Source: Streptomyces guryensis (GTDB taxonomy: Bacteria; Actinomycetota; Actinomycetes; Streptomycetales; Streptomycetaceae). Taken from it: 64,000 nt of DNA. A program made the translations under genes and the position numbers. Shown here in pieces: positions 25,536 through 34,578 of this stretch; the stretch's first letter is position 1, and every line of letters begins with the position of its first letter. The notes beneath the pieces were generated by a model. That model did no database searches, was not told where the DNA came from, and saw nothing but the letters and a program-made list of their open reading frames with translations. The stretch covers positions 145,012-209,011 of the forward strand of contig NZ_JAJSBI010000017.1 of NCBI RefSeq assembly GCF_021261325.1. Reading direction: 5' to 3'.

Positions 25536-28508
25536 CTAGCCCGATGCCGTCGGTTCCGGTGCGATCAGCCCCTTCCGGTAGGCGATCGCCACCGCCTCGG
25601 TCCGGCTCGAAGCACCCAGTTTGGCAAGGATGTTGGAGACGTGCACGCTTGCCGTCTTGCCGGAGATGAACAGTTCCTCGCCGATCTGCCGGTTGCTGCG
25701 GCCGTGGGAGAGCAGCCGCAGCACGTCCTGCTCGCGGGCGGTCAGCGGCGAGGGGCGCTCCTCGTCCGACAGTGCGGGGGCGAGGCGGCCGCGGCGTATG
25801 AGGTCGTCGATCCGCTCCAGCAGGGGCGCCGCGCCGAGCCGCTCGGCCACCGCTCTCGCCTCGCGGGCCTGCACGGCCGCTTCCGCACGCCGCTCGGCCG
25901 CCAACAGGGCCTCGGCGAACCGCACCTGGCAGCGGACCCGTTCGTACACGTCACCGAAGCCGAACGCGGTCACCGCCTTCTCCCAGGCTGCCGCGTCCGG
26001 CCCGGACACCGCACGCGCCCACTCCGCCTCGGCCCGGGCCAGCCAGGCCAGCCCCTCGGGCCCCTGCGGGGTGCCGTCCTCGCCGTGCAGGGCCGTCTGC
26101 CGGGCGAGCTCGACCAGTTCGTCCGCGGTGTCCTTCCACCGGTGCCAATCGCCGCCGGACGAGCGCAGTTCCACGGCCGCGTCGGCGACCGCCGTCAGGG
26201 CGAGCGCAGCGAACCGGACCGAGGCGTAGGGGCGGTGGCCCGCCTCGTCGGTCAGCGCGGCAACCATGGTCTGGGCCCGCTCCACCGCCGCCTCCGGCTC
26301 GCCGCGCAGCACGGCGGCCTCGGTCAGCGCGATACCCGCGACCAGTGTGGCCATCCAGTCGAAGGGGCCCTCCAGCAGCACCTCGGCCCGCTCGACGGCG
26401 CCCATGTCGCCACGGGCCAGCGCCACATACAGGGCGGGACCCATCGCATACCCGCCCGCCGAGGGCAGTACGGCAGCGTCCGCCGCCGCGGCCGGCACGC
26501 ACTCGTCCCAGCGGCCCAGCGTGTACAGCACCAGCAGATGCAGATAGCGCATCTCCAGCGGATACGGCGACGACAGCAGCCCGGCCCGGCGGGCGCGGTC
26601 CAGGCCCTCGGTCACCCACGGCAGACAGGCCTCGAGGTCACCCGACTCGAAGCAGCTGACGGCCAGGTTGAACAGGGCGCGCATCTCCACCGGCGCGTTC
26701 CCCGCCCGCCGGGCCAGCTCCCGGGCCTCCTCAAGGCGCTCCCGGCCCTCGGTGGTGCGCCGGCCGCCGCCCTCCAGGATCGCCAGCGAGATGAGCAGAT
26801 CGGCCTGCGCGTCCGCGACCCGCAGCTGCTCGGCCACGCCGAGGGCCTGGCGGGCGACCCGCAGCGCGGTGTCATTCTCCCCGATGTGGCGGGCCGCCAT
26901 GACATGCGTGGCCGCGGCCCACACCCAGGTCCGGGTCGGCGGCTCGGCCGGGATCATGGCGAGCGCCTCGCTGCTGTAGGCGAACGCGGCCGTCAGACTG
27001 TCGACGCTCATCAGATTGCCGGCCAGCGTGTACCGGACCCGGGCGGCGAGTTCGGAGTCCGTGTCCTGGCCGATGCCGGCGAGCGCGGCCCGGGTGAGGG
27101 ACACCGCCCGGTGCGACTCACCGGCGTGCGCGGCCGCCGCCGAGGCGCGCAGCGTGAGCGTCACCCGGTCGACGCCGTCGCCCGAGGGCCGGGCCGCGGG
27201 GTCCACCGACTCCCACAGGTCGAGGGCGGTCTCCAGATGCCGCAGCTCCTCGGCGGGAGCGCCCACGCGGTCGGCGTGGCCGGCCGCCTCCAGGGAGGCG
27301 GCGAGCGCCTCGGCCAGATCATGGCTCTCGCGGTAGTGGTGGGCGCGCTCCGCGGCGCTCTCGGCCGGGTTCCCGCGCCCCGCGAGCAGCCGGGCGAACG
27401 CGCCGTGCAGCCGGGCCCGTTCGCCGGGCAGCAGATCCGCGTACACCGCCTCCCGGGCCAGGGCGTGCCGGAACGCGTAGGTGCCGGCGTCACCGGCAAC
27501 CAGGAGCTGGCGGCCGACGGCCTCGCGCAGCGCCGCCTCCAGTTCGTCCTCCGGGAGCCCGACCGCCTCGCGCAGCAGTCCGTGCTCCACACGCTGCCCG
27601 GCGACGGCGGCCGTGCGCAGCACCTGCTGGGCGGTGTCGGACAGCTGCTCGATGCGGATGAGGAGGACGTCGGCCAGGCCGCTGGGCACGCCGCCCGCCT
27701 CCGTGTCGGTGGCCGCGAGCAGCTCCTCCGCGTAGAAGGCGTTGCCCTCGGCGCGCTCGACGATCCCGCGGACCATGGCCTCCGGCAGCGGACGGTCCTG
27801 CAATGCGCGCACCAGCCGGGTCACCTCGGAATCCGCCATGGGGCGCAACTCCAGCCGCTCCACGGCGGGCAGCCGCACCAGCTCGGCCAGGAGCGGGCGC
27901 AGCGGGTGGCGGCGGTGCAGGTCGTCCGCCCGGTAGGAGGCGAACACCGCCAGCCGGTGCCTGGGCGCACCCCCGGCCGGCCGCTGCAGGATGCCGCGGC
28001 TGAGCAGGAACCGAAGCAGGTCCCGGGAGGACTGGTCGGCCCAGTGCAGGTCCTCCAGGACCAGCAGCAGCGGAGCGATCTGCGACAGGTCGGCCAGCAG
28101 CCCCGCCATGCCCTCGAACAGCCGCAGCCGCCCTCCGCCACTGTCCGAACGCGCGAGGGGATCGTCCCGTACCGCACCCGCACCCAGCAGCCGGTCCACC
28201 ACCGGATGCCCGGCCAGCGCGTCCGCGAACCGCTCGTCTGCCGCCAGCACCCCCAGCACCTCGGTGAACGGCAGATACGGCAGCCCGACGTCACCGAGGT
28301 CGACGCAGTGTCCGGTGAGGACCGTCATCCCGGCGCGGGCGGCCCGCCCCGCCACCTCGTCCAGCACCCGCGTCTTGCCCACCCCGGCGTCCCCGGCGAG
28401 CAGCATGGCCCGGGCCTCCCCGCCGCGGGCACGCTCCAGTATTCCGGCGAGCCGGGCGATCTCCTCGTCCCGGCCGATGAGCGGTGTGGTGAACATGGTC
28501 TGCGGCAC
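25536..28508 (-). CDS. Large ATP-binding LuxR-family (LAL-type) regulator
   Basis: 990 residues. An AAA-type ATPase domain at the N-terminus has Walker A in AGDAGVGKTRVL and Walker B in PLLLVLEDLHWAD. A long helical TPR-like middle follows (about 350-900). A LuxR HTH at the C-terminus (LTAREQDVLRLLSHGRSNRQ, then GKTASVHVSNILAKL) ends the protein. These regulators use ATP and an inducer to activate target promoters, often for sugar use or secondary metabolism. GTG 28508 has AGGA 7 nt upstream; ATG 28496 is an alternative. Convergent with the glycan operon; it may control it, but no site is evident. Confidence 0.9.
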   Translation of the reverse strand: MPQTMFTTPLIGRDEEIARLAGILERARGGEARAMLLAGDAGVGKTRVLDEVAGRAARAGMTVLTGHCVDLGDVGLPYLPFTEVLGVLAADERFADALAGHPVVDRLLGAGAVRDDPLARSDSGGGRLRLFEGMAGLLADLSQIAPLLLVLEDLHWADQSSRDLLRFLLSRGILQRPAGGAPRHRLAVFASYRADDLHRRHPLRPLLAELVRLPAVERLELRPMADSEVTRLVRALQDRPLPEAMVRGIVERAEGNAFYAEELLAATDTEAGGVPSGLADVLLIRIEQLSDTAQQVLRTAAVAGQRVEHGLLREAVGLPEDELEAALREAVGRQLLVAGDAGTYAFRHALAREAVYADLLPGERARLHGAFARLLAGRGNPAESAAERAHHYRESHDLAEALAASLEAAGHADRVGAPAEELRHLETALDLWESVDPAARPSGDGVDRVTLTLRASAAAAHAGESHRAVSLTRAALAGIGQDTDSELAARVRYTLAGNLMSVDSLTAAFAYSSEALAMIPAEPPTRTWVWAAATHVMAARHIGENDTALRVARQALGVAEQLRVADAQADLLISLAILEGGGRRTTEGRERLEEARELARRAGNAPVEMRALFNLAVSCFESGDLEACLPWVTEGLDRARRAGLLSSPYPLEMRYLHLLVLYTLGRWDECVPAAAADAAVLPSAGGYAMGPALYVALARGDMGAVERAEVLLEGPFDWMATLVAGIALTEAAVLRGEPEAAVERAQTMVAALTDEAGHRPYASVRFAALALTAVADAAVELRSSGGDWHRWKDTADELVELARQTALHGEDGTPQGPEGLAWLARAEAEWARAVSGPDAAAWEKAVTAFGFGDVYERVRCQVRFAEALLAAERRAEAAVQAREARAVAERLGAAPLLERIDDLIRRGRLAPALSDEERPSPLTAREQDVLRLLSHGRSNRQIGEELFISGKTASVHVSNILAKLGASSRTEAVAIAYRKGLIAPEPTASG

Positions 28509-28567
28509 GGATCCATCCTGGCACGCGCCACTGACAACGAGGTTTCGAACAGGCGAGGTCAGGGCCA

Positions 28568-28650
28568 GCGCCCCGAAGGGGCGCGGGGAACTGCGCGACC
28601 AGCCACGACGTACCCGCAGGCGACGGACGGCCATCGCGGCCCCACCCAGC
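28568..28650. repeat. Streptomyces dispersed intergenic repeat
   Basis: Begins with a tight hairpin, GCGCCCC (28568-28574) and GGGGCGC (28578-28584), loop GAA. It continues with GGGGAACTGCGCGACCAGCC-like sequence, a block I recognise as scattered through many Streptomyces intergenic regions. It lies between the LAL start and the UBP zinc-finger stop and may also act as that operon's terminator. Right edge approximate. Confidence 0.6.
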
Positions 28651-28657
28651 GGAGCGC

Positions 28658-29008
28658 CTAGCGCAGCGTCTCCGCCCAGTTCGCCGGCACCCGCCCCGCC
28701 GGCCCCGGGACCGGCTGGTCCGCGGGGTGGCTCACCGGGGGAGCGAGGTCGGGCCCGGACTCGTACAGCTCATTGGTGTCGAAGTCCCAGAACCATGCCT
28801 CGCCCGGCTCGAAACTGCGGATCACCGGGTGGCCGGTGTCCCGGTAGTGGGCGCTGGCGTGCTTGGCGGGCGAGTCGTCGCAACAGCCGATGTGCCCGCA
28901 CTGCGCGCAGCGCCGCAGATGGAACCACCAGCCACCGGCCGCGTCGCACTCGACGCACCCGCTGCCGCTCGGCGGGACAGCGGGGTCGATTCCGTCGGCA
29001 CTGGTCAT
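28658..29008 (-). CDS. UBP-type zinc-finger protein
   Basis: 116 residues. Zinc ligands of a UBP finger are readable: Cys18 and Cys21 (GCVECDA), Cys34 and Cys37 (RRCAQCGHIGC), Cys42, and His50, His54, His60 (KHASAHYRDTGH). Eukaryotic UBP fingers hold the C-terminus of ubiquitin; in bacteria the partner is unknown. ATG 29008 overlaps the kinase stop (ATGA), so it is translationally coupled as the third gene of the signalling operon. It may bind the kinase or the flavoprotein. Confidence 0.85.
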   Translation of the reverse strand: MTSADGIDPAVPPSGSGCVECDAAGGWWFHLRRCAQCGHIGCCDDSPAKHASAHYRDTGHPVIRSFEPGEAWFWDFDTNELYESGPDLAPPVSHPADQPVPGPAGRVPANWAETLR

Positions 29009-30462
29009 GCGGGCTCCTCCGGTGTGTCGTCGTCCGTCGCGGTCAGGGGCAGCAGGACCTGGAAGCGGGTGTCCCCCGGTTCGGACTCCACCTGGAGGGT
29101 GCCGTGATGCTTGTTGACGACGATCCGCCAGGAGATGTCCAGCCCCAGCCCGGTGCCCTCGCCCACCGGCTTGGTGGTGAAGAACGGGTCGAAGATACGG
29201 CCGCGGATCTCCTGCGGCACGCCGGGCCCGGTGTCCCGGAACTCCACCAGCAGCCGGTCGTGGTCGAGAGCCGTCCGCACCGTCAACGTGCCTTCCCCAC
29301 CGGTGCTGTTGATGGCGTGGACCGCGTTGTCGATCAGGTTGGTCCACACCTGGTTGAGCTCCGCGGGGTAGGCCGGGACCTTCGGAAGGGTGCGGTCGTA
29401 GTCCTTGACGACCTCGATCCGCGAGCCGATCTTGCCCGAGAGCATCAGCAGCGTGCTGTCGAGGAGTTCGTGGACGTCGGCGTTCTGGTACGGGGCCCGG
29501 TCGAGCTGCGAGTACTGCTTGGCCGCGTCGACCAGGTGCGAGATGCGCGTCGTGGAGTCGTCGATCTCGTCCATCAACAGCTCGGTCTCGACGGTGTAGT
29601 TGAGCCAGCCGATCGCCCCGGGCAGGATCTCCGGGTCCACGTCCGCCGCGACCTGGTCGAGCCAGTCGAGGTCCAGACCGGCCTGCACGAACGTGGGCGC
29701 GAGCCGCCAGCCGTCCGGGATGCCGTGGTCGTCGAGCCAGTCCGTGAGGGCGTCCTCCCGGTCCGCGGCCTCCAGAGGGCTCAGCGTCGGCGCCTTGGCG
29801 ACCAGTTCGGCGGTGCGCTCCTGGACCTCGATGAGGTTCGCAAGGGCCTCGCGCGGATACGGCCCCGCGGAGATGACGCCCAGTTTGTGCCGCATCTTCG
29901 CGACCCGCTCGCGCAGCGTCGCGGTGGCGCGCACGGCCGCCGCCGCCGGGTTGTTGAGCTCGTGAGTGAGCCCCGCGGACAACGAGCCCAGCGCCAGCAG
30001 GCGCTCCCGCTGCCCGATGGCCCGCTGTGTGCTCTTCGAACCGAAGAACAGCCCCTCCAGCAGATGCACCGCCATCGGGAACCACTCCTGCATGATGGCC
30101 GCGAACGTGTCGGCCGGCAGCACGAAGAACCGGGTCTGCTCCGTGACGCGCATCGAGTTGTTGTAGACCTGCCGCACCCGGTCACCGATGTACGCCTGCA
30201 TGGCCCCCGAGTACACCCCGGGCTGCGAGGTGCGGGTCACCTCGACGTCGTCACCACCGACCCGGCGGGACAGCACGACCGTGCCCTCGATCATCACGAA
30301 GAAGCAGGTGGCGGGCTCGCCCTCGGTGTACACGGGACCCGCCTCGAACCGCTCCACCCGCCCCTCGCTGCACAGCCGCCCCAACTGCTGAGGGGTGAGC
30401 TTCTCGAACAGGAACAGCGAACCGATCTCCTGCGGGCCGCAGGGCATCACCTGCCCGCTCAC
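29005..30462 (-). CDS. Histidine kinase with N-terminal cyclic-nucleotide-binding domain
   Basis: 485 residues, no membrane segment. Residues about 14-130 form a cNMP-binding beta-barrel (FEKLTPQQLGRLCSEG to FFVLPADTFAAI). The H-box has His167 in GLTHELNNPAAAA, and the ATPase domain has N-box DNAVHAINSTGG, DTGPGVPQEI and GEGTGLGLDIS. It is a soluble kinase that should phosphorylate Asp68 of the receiver upstream. The barrel's ligand (cyclic nucleotide or other) is not shown. GTG 30462 overlaps the upstream stop by 4 nt (GTGA); a nearby in-frame ATG at 30447 is an alternative. Confidence 0.88.
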   Translation of the reverse strand: MSGQVMPCGPQEIGSLFLFEKLTPQQLGRLCSEGRVERFEAGPVYTEGEPATCFFVMIEGTVVLSRRVGGDDVEVTRTSQPGVYSGAMQAYIGDRVRQVYNNSMRVTEQTRFFVLPADTFAAIMQEWFPMAVHLLEGLFFGSKSTQRAIGQRERLLALGSLSAGLTHELNNPAAAAVRATATLRERVAKMRHKLGVISAGPYPREALANLIEVQERTAELVAKAPTLSPLEAADREDALTDWLDDHGIPDGWRLAPTFVQAGLDLDWLDQVAADVDPEILPGAIGWLNYTVETELLMDEIDDSTTRISHLVDAAKQYSQLDRAPYQNADVHELLDSTLLMLSGKIGSRIEVVKDYDRTLPKVPAYPAELNQVWTNLIDNAVHAINSTGGEGTLTVRTALDHDRLLVEFRDTGPGVPQEIRGRIFDPFFTTKPVGEGTGLGLDISWRIVVNKHHGTLQVESEPGDTRFQVLLPLTATDDDTPEEPA

Positions 30463-32135
30463 GACTGCTCCAGATACCGGTGGACGAGCATCACGGCCAT
30501 GGCTCCCTCTCCGACGGCGGACGCGACCCGTTTCGCGGACTCGGCGCGGGCGTCGCCCGCCACGAACACGCCGGGAATGTTGGTCTCCAGGTGGTACGGC
30601 GGCCGGTCCAGCTCCCAGTCCGCCGGCGGCCGCCCGTCCGGGGTCAGGTCGGGCCCGGCCAGGATGAACCCGTGCCCGTCGCGCAGCACCGTGCCGTCGA
30701 GCCAGTCGGTCAGCGGGGCCGCGCCGATGAACACGAACATCCACTGCGCGTCGACGAGTTCGGTCTCACCGGTGTCCACGTCGCGCAGGGTGAGCTGCTC
30801 CAGGTGGTCGCCGCCATGGGCGGTCTCGACGACGGTACGCGCGCGTACCGAGATGTTCGGCGCCTCGTTGATCTGCTGGATCAGGTAGTACGACATCGAT
30901 GCGGACAGATCCGCCCCGCGCACCAGCAGCGTGACCGACTTGGCGCCCCGGGACAGATACATCGCCGCCTGCCCGGCCGAGTTGGCGCCGCCGACGATGT
31001 ACACGTCGTGGCCGTGGCAGGAGGCCGCCTCGGTCAGCGCCGAGCCGTAGAACACCCCGCAGCCCGTCAGGTCGTTGCAGCCCGGTGCGTCCAGCTGCCG
31101 GTACGACACGCCGGTCGCCAGGATCACACTGTGCGCGGCGACCGCCGAACCGTCGGAGAACCGCACGGTCCGCGCGGCCCCGTTGACCTCCAGCCCCGTC
31201 ACCTGACGTGCGGTGAGGATCTCGGCGCCGAACTTCGCCGCCTGCCGCCGCGCCCGGTCGGTCAGCTGCGCCCCGGACACGCCGTCGGGGAAGCCCAGGT
31301 AGTTCTCGATGCGCGAGCTCTGCCCCGCCTGCCCGCCGGTCGCCGACCGCTCCACGAGCACCGTCCGCAGCCCCTCCGACGCGCCGTACACCGCGGCCCC
31401 GAGCCCGGCGGGCCCGCCGCCGATGACGACGAGGTCGTAGAAGTCCGCCGCCGGCGTGGTCGCCAGCCCCACCCGCGCGGCCAGCTCGGGCGCCTCCGGT
31501 TCGACCAGGGGCGTACCGTCCGGGGTGACCACCAGCGGCAGCCGTTGCCCGTCCTGCCCGGCCGCCGCCAGCAGCCGCTTCCCCTCGGGCTCGTCCGCCG
31601 AGTACCAGCGGTACGGCACTTGGTTGCGGGCCAGGAACTCCCGTACGTCCGAGGAACGCGCCGACCAGCGGTGCCCCACCACCTTGGTGCTGGGCACCGG
31701 CCGGAAGTCGCTGCAGCGCCACGCCTCCAGCAGATCGTCCAGGACGGGGTACAGCTTCTCCTCGGGCGGGTCCCAGGGCTTGAGCAGATAGTGGTCCAGG
31801 TCGACGACGTTGATCGCGTCGATGGCCGCGCCGGTGTCCGCGTACGCGGTCAGCAGTACCCGCCGGGCGCCCGGATACACATCCAGGGCCTGCTCCAGGA
31901 ACTCGATGCCGTTCATCTGCGGCATGCGGTAGTCGGCCAGGATCACGGCCACCAGGTCGCCGCGCAGCTTCAGCTCCCGCAACGCCTCCAGCGCGGACTC
32001 GCCGGACTCCGCCCGCACGATCCGGTACGACTCGCCGTAGCGCCGCCGCAGATCACGGGCGACGGCCCGGGAGACTCCCGGATCGTCGTCCACGGTCATG
32101 ATGACGGTCCGCGCTGCGTCGGACGCCTGTGCCAT
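30459..32135 (-). CDS. Response regulator fused to thioredoxin-reductase-like flavoprotein
   Basis: 558 residues in three parts. Receiver (about 10-135): acidic patch Asp16-18, phospho-acceptor Asp68 in LADYRMPQMNG, Lys119 in YLLKPW. A thioredoxin/glutaredoxin-like middle (about 150-220) lacks the cysteines: SARSSD sits where CxxC would be, with cis-Pro at RLPLVV. The thioredoxin-reductase-type flavoprotein has FAD site VIGGGPAGLGAA and NADPH site IVGGANSAGQAA, but the CxxC disulfide is replaced by GSAL in GVFYGSALTEA. So it binds FAD and NADPH but cannot do classical disulfide chemistry there. ATG 32135 has GGGAG upstream. First gene of the operon. Confidence 0.88.
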   Translation of the reverse strand: MAQASDAARTVIMTVDDDPGVSRAVARDLRRRYGESYRIVRAESGESALEALRELKLRGDLVAVILADYRMPQMNGIEFLEQALDVYPGARRVLLTAYADTGAAIDAINVVDLDHYLLKPWDPPEEKLYPVLDDLLEAWRCSDFRPVPSTKVVGHRWSARSSDVREFLARNQVPYRWYSADEPEGKRLLAAAGQDGQRLPLVVTPDGTPLVEPEAPELAARVGLATTPAADFYDLVVIGGGPAGLGAAVYGASEGLRTVLVERSATGGQAGQSSRIENYLGFPDGVSGAQLTDRARRQAAKFGAEILTARQVTGLEVNGAARTVRFSDGSAVAAHSVILATGVSYRQLDAPGCNDLTGCGVFYGSALTEAASCHGHDVYIVGGANSAGQAAMYLSRGAKSVTLLVRGADLSASMSYYLIQQINEAPNISVRARTVVETAHGGDHLEQLTLRDVDTGETELVDAQWMFVFIGAAPLTDWLDGTVLRDGHGFILAGPDLTPDGRPPADWELDRPPYHLETNIPGVFVAGDARAESAKRVASAVGEGAMAVMLVHRYLEQS

Positions 32136-32427
32136 ACGTCTCCCACCCCGAGTGGCCGGACTGACGGCCGGCGAGCCCTGTCGCAAGGGCAGTCACCGCG
32201 CCGGCTCCCGCCCATCGTATGTTCGATCGCCCCGCTTCGCTCCGGCTGTACGGCGGAGCCACCGCTCAGCGGCGCCCCGACGACAGCACGCAGAACTCGT
32301 TCCCCCGGGATCGGCGAGTGTCACCGACGACACCTCGCCTTGCCCGACATGGCCAAGATCAGTCCGGGCAGGCGCGTAGTGAACACTGGGTCCGAGTGAC
32401 CTGACCACGAGACTGGGAGGCAGCCGC
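32136..32427. other. Divergent promoter region
   Basis: 292 bp between the receiver-flavoprotein start (32135) and the universal stress protein start (32428). It must hold both promoters. Near the stress-protein side GGGTC...GACC half-sites occur (about 32389-32403), faintly like a DevR/DosR-type box, but the match is too poor to claim. No ORF of note. Confidence 0.45.
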
Positions 32428-33300
32428 ATGACCCGCCCGATCACCGCAGGCGTCGACGGAACCGAGGAGAGCATCGCGGCATTGGACTGGGCGGCCCGGG
32501 AGGCGGTCCGGCGGGGGCTGGCGCTGCGCGTCGTGCAGGCCTGGCGCTTCCAGCCCTACGAGGCGATCGACGCCGCTGATCCGGGCACGCAGGCCGGATG
32601 GGTGCGGGACGCGCTGGACGAGGCCCTCCGGAGTGTCACCACACGGCATCCGGATCTCGATGTCGCCACCGATGTCGTGGCGGGCGAGACGGTCGACACG
32701 CTGGTCGAGGAGGCCGCGGAGGCCGAGATGCTCGTGCTCGGATCACGTGGGCACGGGCCCGTCGTCGGCTTCCTGCTCGGCTCCGTCGGCCAGCAGGTGA
32801 TCGCCGAGGCGACGCGGCCGGTGGTGCTCGTGCGCGCCGGCGACCGGCCGACCGGCGAGGCCGCCGGACGCGAGGTCGTCGTCGGCCAGCAGGGCGAGCC
32901 GGACGACAGCGCCGAGACGCTGCGGTTCGCGTTCGAGACGGCGGCCGCCCGCGGCGCCACCGTGCGCGCGGTGCGGGCCTGGACACTGCCACCGGTGTTC
33001 GCGTACAGCCCGGGCTCGATGCACCTGCTCGACGAGGCGGGCGGCCTGGAACCGTTCGAGACGAAGGCACTCGCCGCCGCGCTGCAGCCCTGGCGGGACC
33101 GCTTCCCCGACGTGCCCGTGATCGAGCACCTGGAGATGGGCAGCGCCGGCCAGCTACTGCTGTCGGTGGCCGCGCGGGCCCAGCTGATGGTCGTCGGCCG
33201 GCGCGCCCACCGCACGGCCGTCGGCACGCGCATCGGGTCGGTGGCGCACGGCGTCCTGCACCATGCGGACTGCCCGGTGGCCGTGGTCCCGCACGCCTGA
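32428..33300 (+). CDS. Tandem universal stress protein
   Basis: 290 residues with two Usp domains. The first carries the ATP-binding signature in LGSRGHGPVVGFLLGSVGQQ; the second has VGRRAHRTAVGTRIGSVAHG. Both follow the G-2x-G-9x-G pattern. Such proteins bind ATP and support survival under hypoxia or starvation; in actinomycetes they often fall under DevR-type control. ATG follows GGGAGG by 7 nt. Divergent from the redox signalling operon. Its stop is one base from the convergent DUF4032 stop. Confidence 0.93.
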   Translation: MTRPITAGVDGTEESIAALDWAAREAVRRGLALRVVQAWRFQPYEAIDAADPGTQAGWVRDALDEALRSVTTRHPDLDVATDVVAGETVDTLVEEAAEAEMLVLGSRGHGPVVGFLLGSVGQQVIAEATRPVVLVRAGDRPTGEAAGREVVVGQQGEPDDSAETLRFAFETAAARGATVRAVRAWTLPPVFAYSPGSMHLLDEAGGLEPFETKALAAALQPWRDRFPDVPVIEHLEMGSAGQLLLSVAARAQLMVVGRRAHRTAVGTRIGSVAHGVLHHADCPVAVVPHA

Positions 33301-33301
33301 G

Positions 33302-34537
33302 TCACTCCGGGTTGACCGGCTCCAGGGTCTCCCGCGCCTTGGGCAGCACGTTCTCGATGTAGTCCTCGACCGCCGTGTCCAGCCCCATGTCGTGCTGCGC
33401 CCGCTCGGACAGGTACCAGCGGTGTTCCAGCAGCTCGTGGTAGATCTCAGCCGGGTCCATCGAGCCGCGCAGTTCGAGGGGCACGGCGCGCACGGTGGGC
33501 CGGAAGACGTCCCGTACCCACCGGTGGGCCAGTACCTCGGGGCGGGCCGCGAGGGGGTCGCCGGGCGCGTAGTCGTCCTGGGTGGCCATCCAGCTCTCCA
33601 GGTCGTTCAGCAGCCGCCGCGCCTGGTTCTCCTCGGCGTCGAGGCCGGTCAGACGCAGCAGCTGGCGCTGGTGGTGGCCGGCGTCGACGACCTTGGGCAC
33701 GAAGGTGACCGTGTCCCCGTTGGAGGAGTGCTGGATCTGCATCTCGGCCACGTCGAAACCGAGTTCGTTCAGGCGGCGGATCCGGCGCTCGATGTAGTGG
33801 TACTTGCCGGCCGGGTACACGGACGTGCGGGTCAGTTCCTGCCACAGGTCCCCGTAGCGGGCACAGATCTCCATGCCGAACTCGACCGGGTCCACGGAGG
33901 GGTGCAGCGCCCCGGATGCCTCCAGGTCGAGGAGCTCGCCGCTGATGTTCACGCGCGCGAGGTCGAGGTCGTAGTCGCGCTGTCCGCCGCTGAGCCGGGG
34001 GTGCAGGTCGCCGGTCTCGGCGTCCACCAGGTACGCGGCGTAGGCGCCCGCGTCGCGCCGGAAGAGGGTGTTGGACAGTGAGCAGTCGCCCCAGGCGAAC
34101 CCGGCGAGGTGCAGGCGCACCAGCAGCACGGCGAGAGCGTCCATCAGGCGGTGCATGGTGGCCGGGCGCATCGTCGTCTCGAACATCGAGCGGTAGGGCT
34201 GCGAGCCGCGCAGATGCCGGGTGATCAGCACCGGTTCCAGCGGGTCGCCCTCCTGGTCGGCGCGTCCGGTGACCACGGCCAGCGGGTCCACCGCGGGGAT
34301 ACCGAGCCGGTCCAGGTCGCGCAGCAGCTCGTACTCGCGCAGGGCGGGCCGTTCGGCGAGTTCCTTGACGGCGATCACCTCGTCGCCGGCCCGGGCGTAG
34401 CGCACGACGTGCCGGGATATGCCGCGCGGCAGCGGGACCAGGTACTCGTCGGGCCACTCCTCCAGGGGCAGGTGCCAGGGCAGGGCCAGCAGGAGCGCGG
34501 GGTGCTCCGGGTTCGTCGCGCTGATCTGCAGTGCCAT
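33302..34537 (-). CDS. DUF4032 kinase-like protein
   Basis: 411 residues. The N-terminal 280 residues resemble a lipopolysaccharide-kinase/aminoglycoside-kinase fold: VIAVKELAERPALREYELL (lysine and glutamate), GFAWGDCSLSNTLF (HxDxxxxN-like catalytic loop with Gly-Asp) and AYLVDAETGD (DxE/DxD metal loop). The C-terminal part matches DUF4032 (LNDLESWMATQDDYAPG, EIYHELLEHRWYLSE). The substrate is unknown. It is convergent with the stress protein and 41 bp from the MBL gene on the same strand. Confidence 0.85.
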   Translation of the reverse strand: MALQISATNPEHPALLLALPWHLPLEEWPDEYLVPLPRGISRHVVRYARAGDEVIAVKELAERPALREYELLRDLDRLGIPAVDPLAVVTGRADQEGDPLEPVLITRHLRGSQPYRSMFETTMRPATMHRLMDALAVLLVRLHLAGFAWGDCSLSNTLFRRDAGAYAAYLVDAETGDLHPRLSGGQRDYDLDLARVNISGELLDLEASGALHPSVDPVEFGMEICARYGDLWQELTRTSVYPAGKYHYIERRIRRLNELGFDVAEMQIQHSSNGDTVTFVPKVVDAGHHQRQLLRLTGLDAEENQARRLLNDLESWMATQDDYAPGDPLAARPEVLAHRWVRDVFRPTVRAVPLELRGSMDPAEIYHELLEHRWYLSERAQHDMGLDTAVEDYIENVLPKARETLEPVNPE

Positions 34538-34578
34538 GGCGTGCGTGTCCTTGCCTCGCGGGTGATCGTCACCTCACC

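Noticed and set aside
25494..28661. A 1055-codon open frame on the plus strand
   Set aside because: Antisense shadow of the LAL regulator, which has clear Walker and HTH motifs on the other strand.
32380..32410. DevR/DosR-type box before the universal stress protein
   Set aside because: Half-sites GGGTC and GACC are present, but spacing and flanks do not match the consensus well enough.
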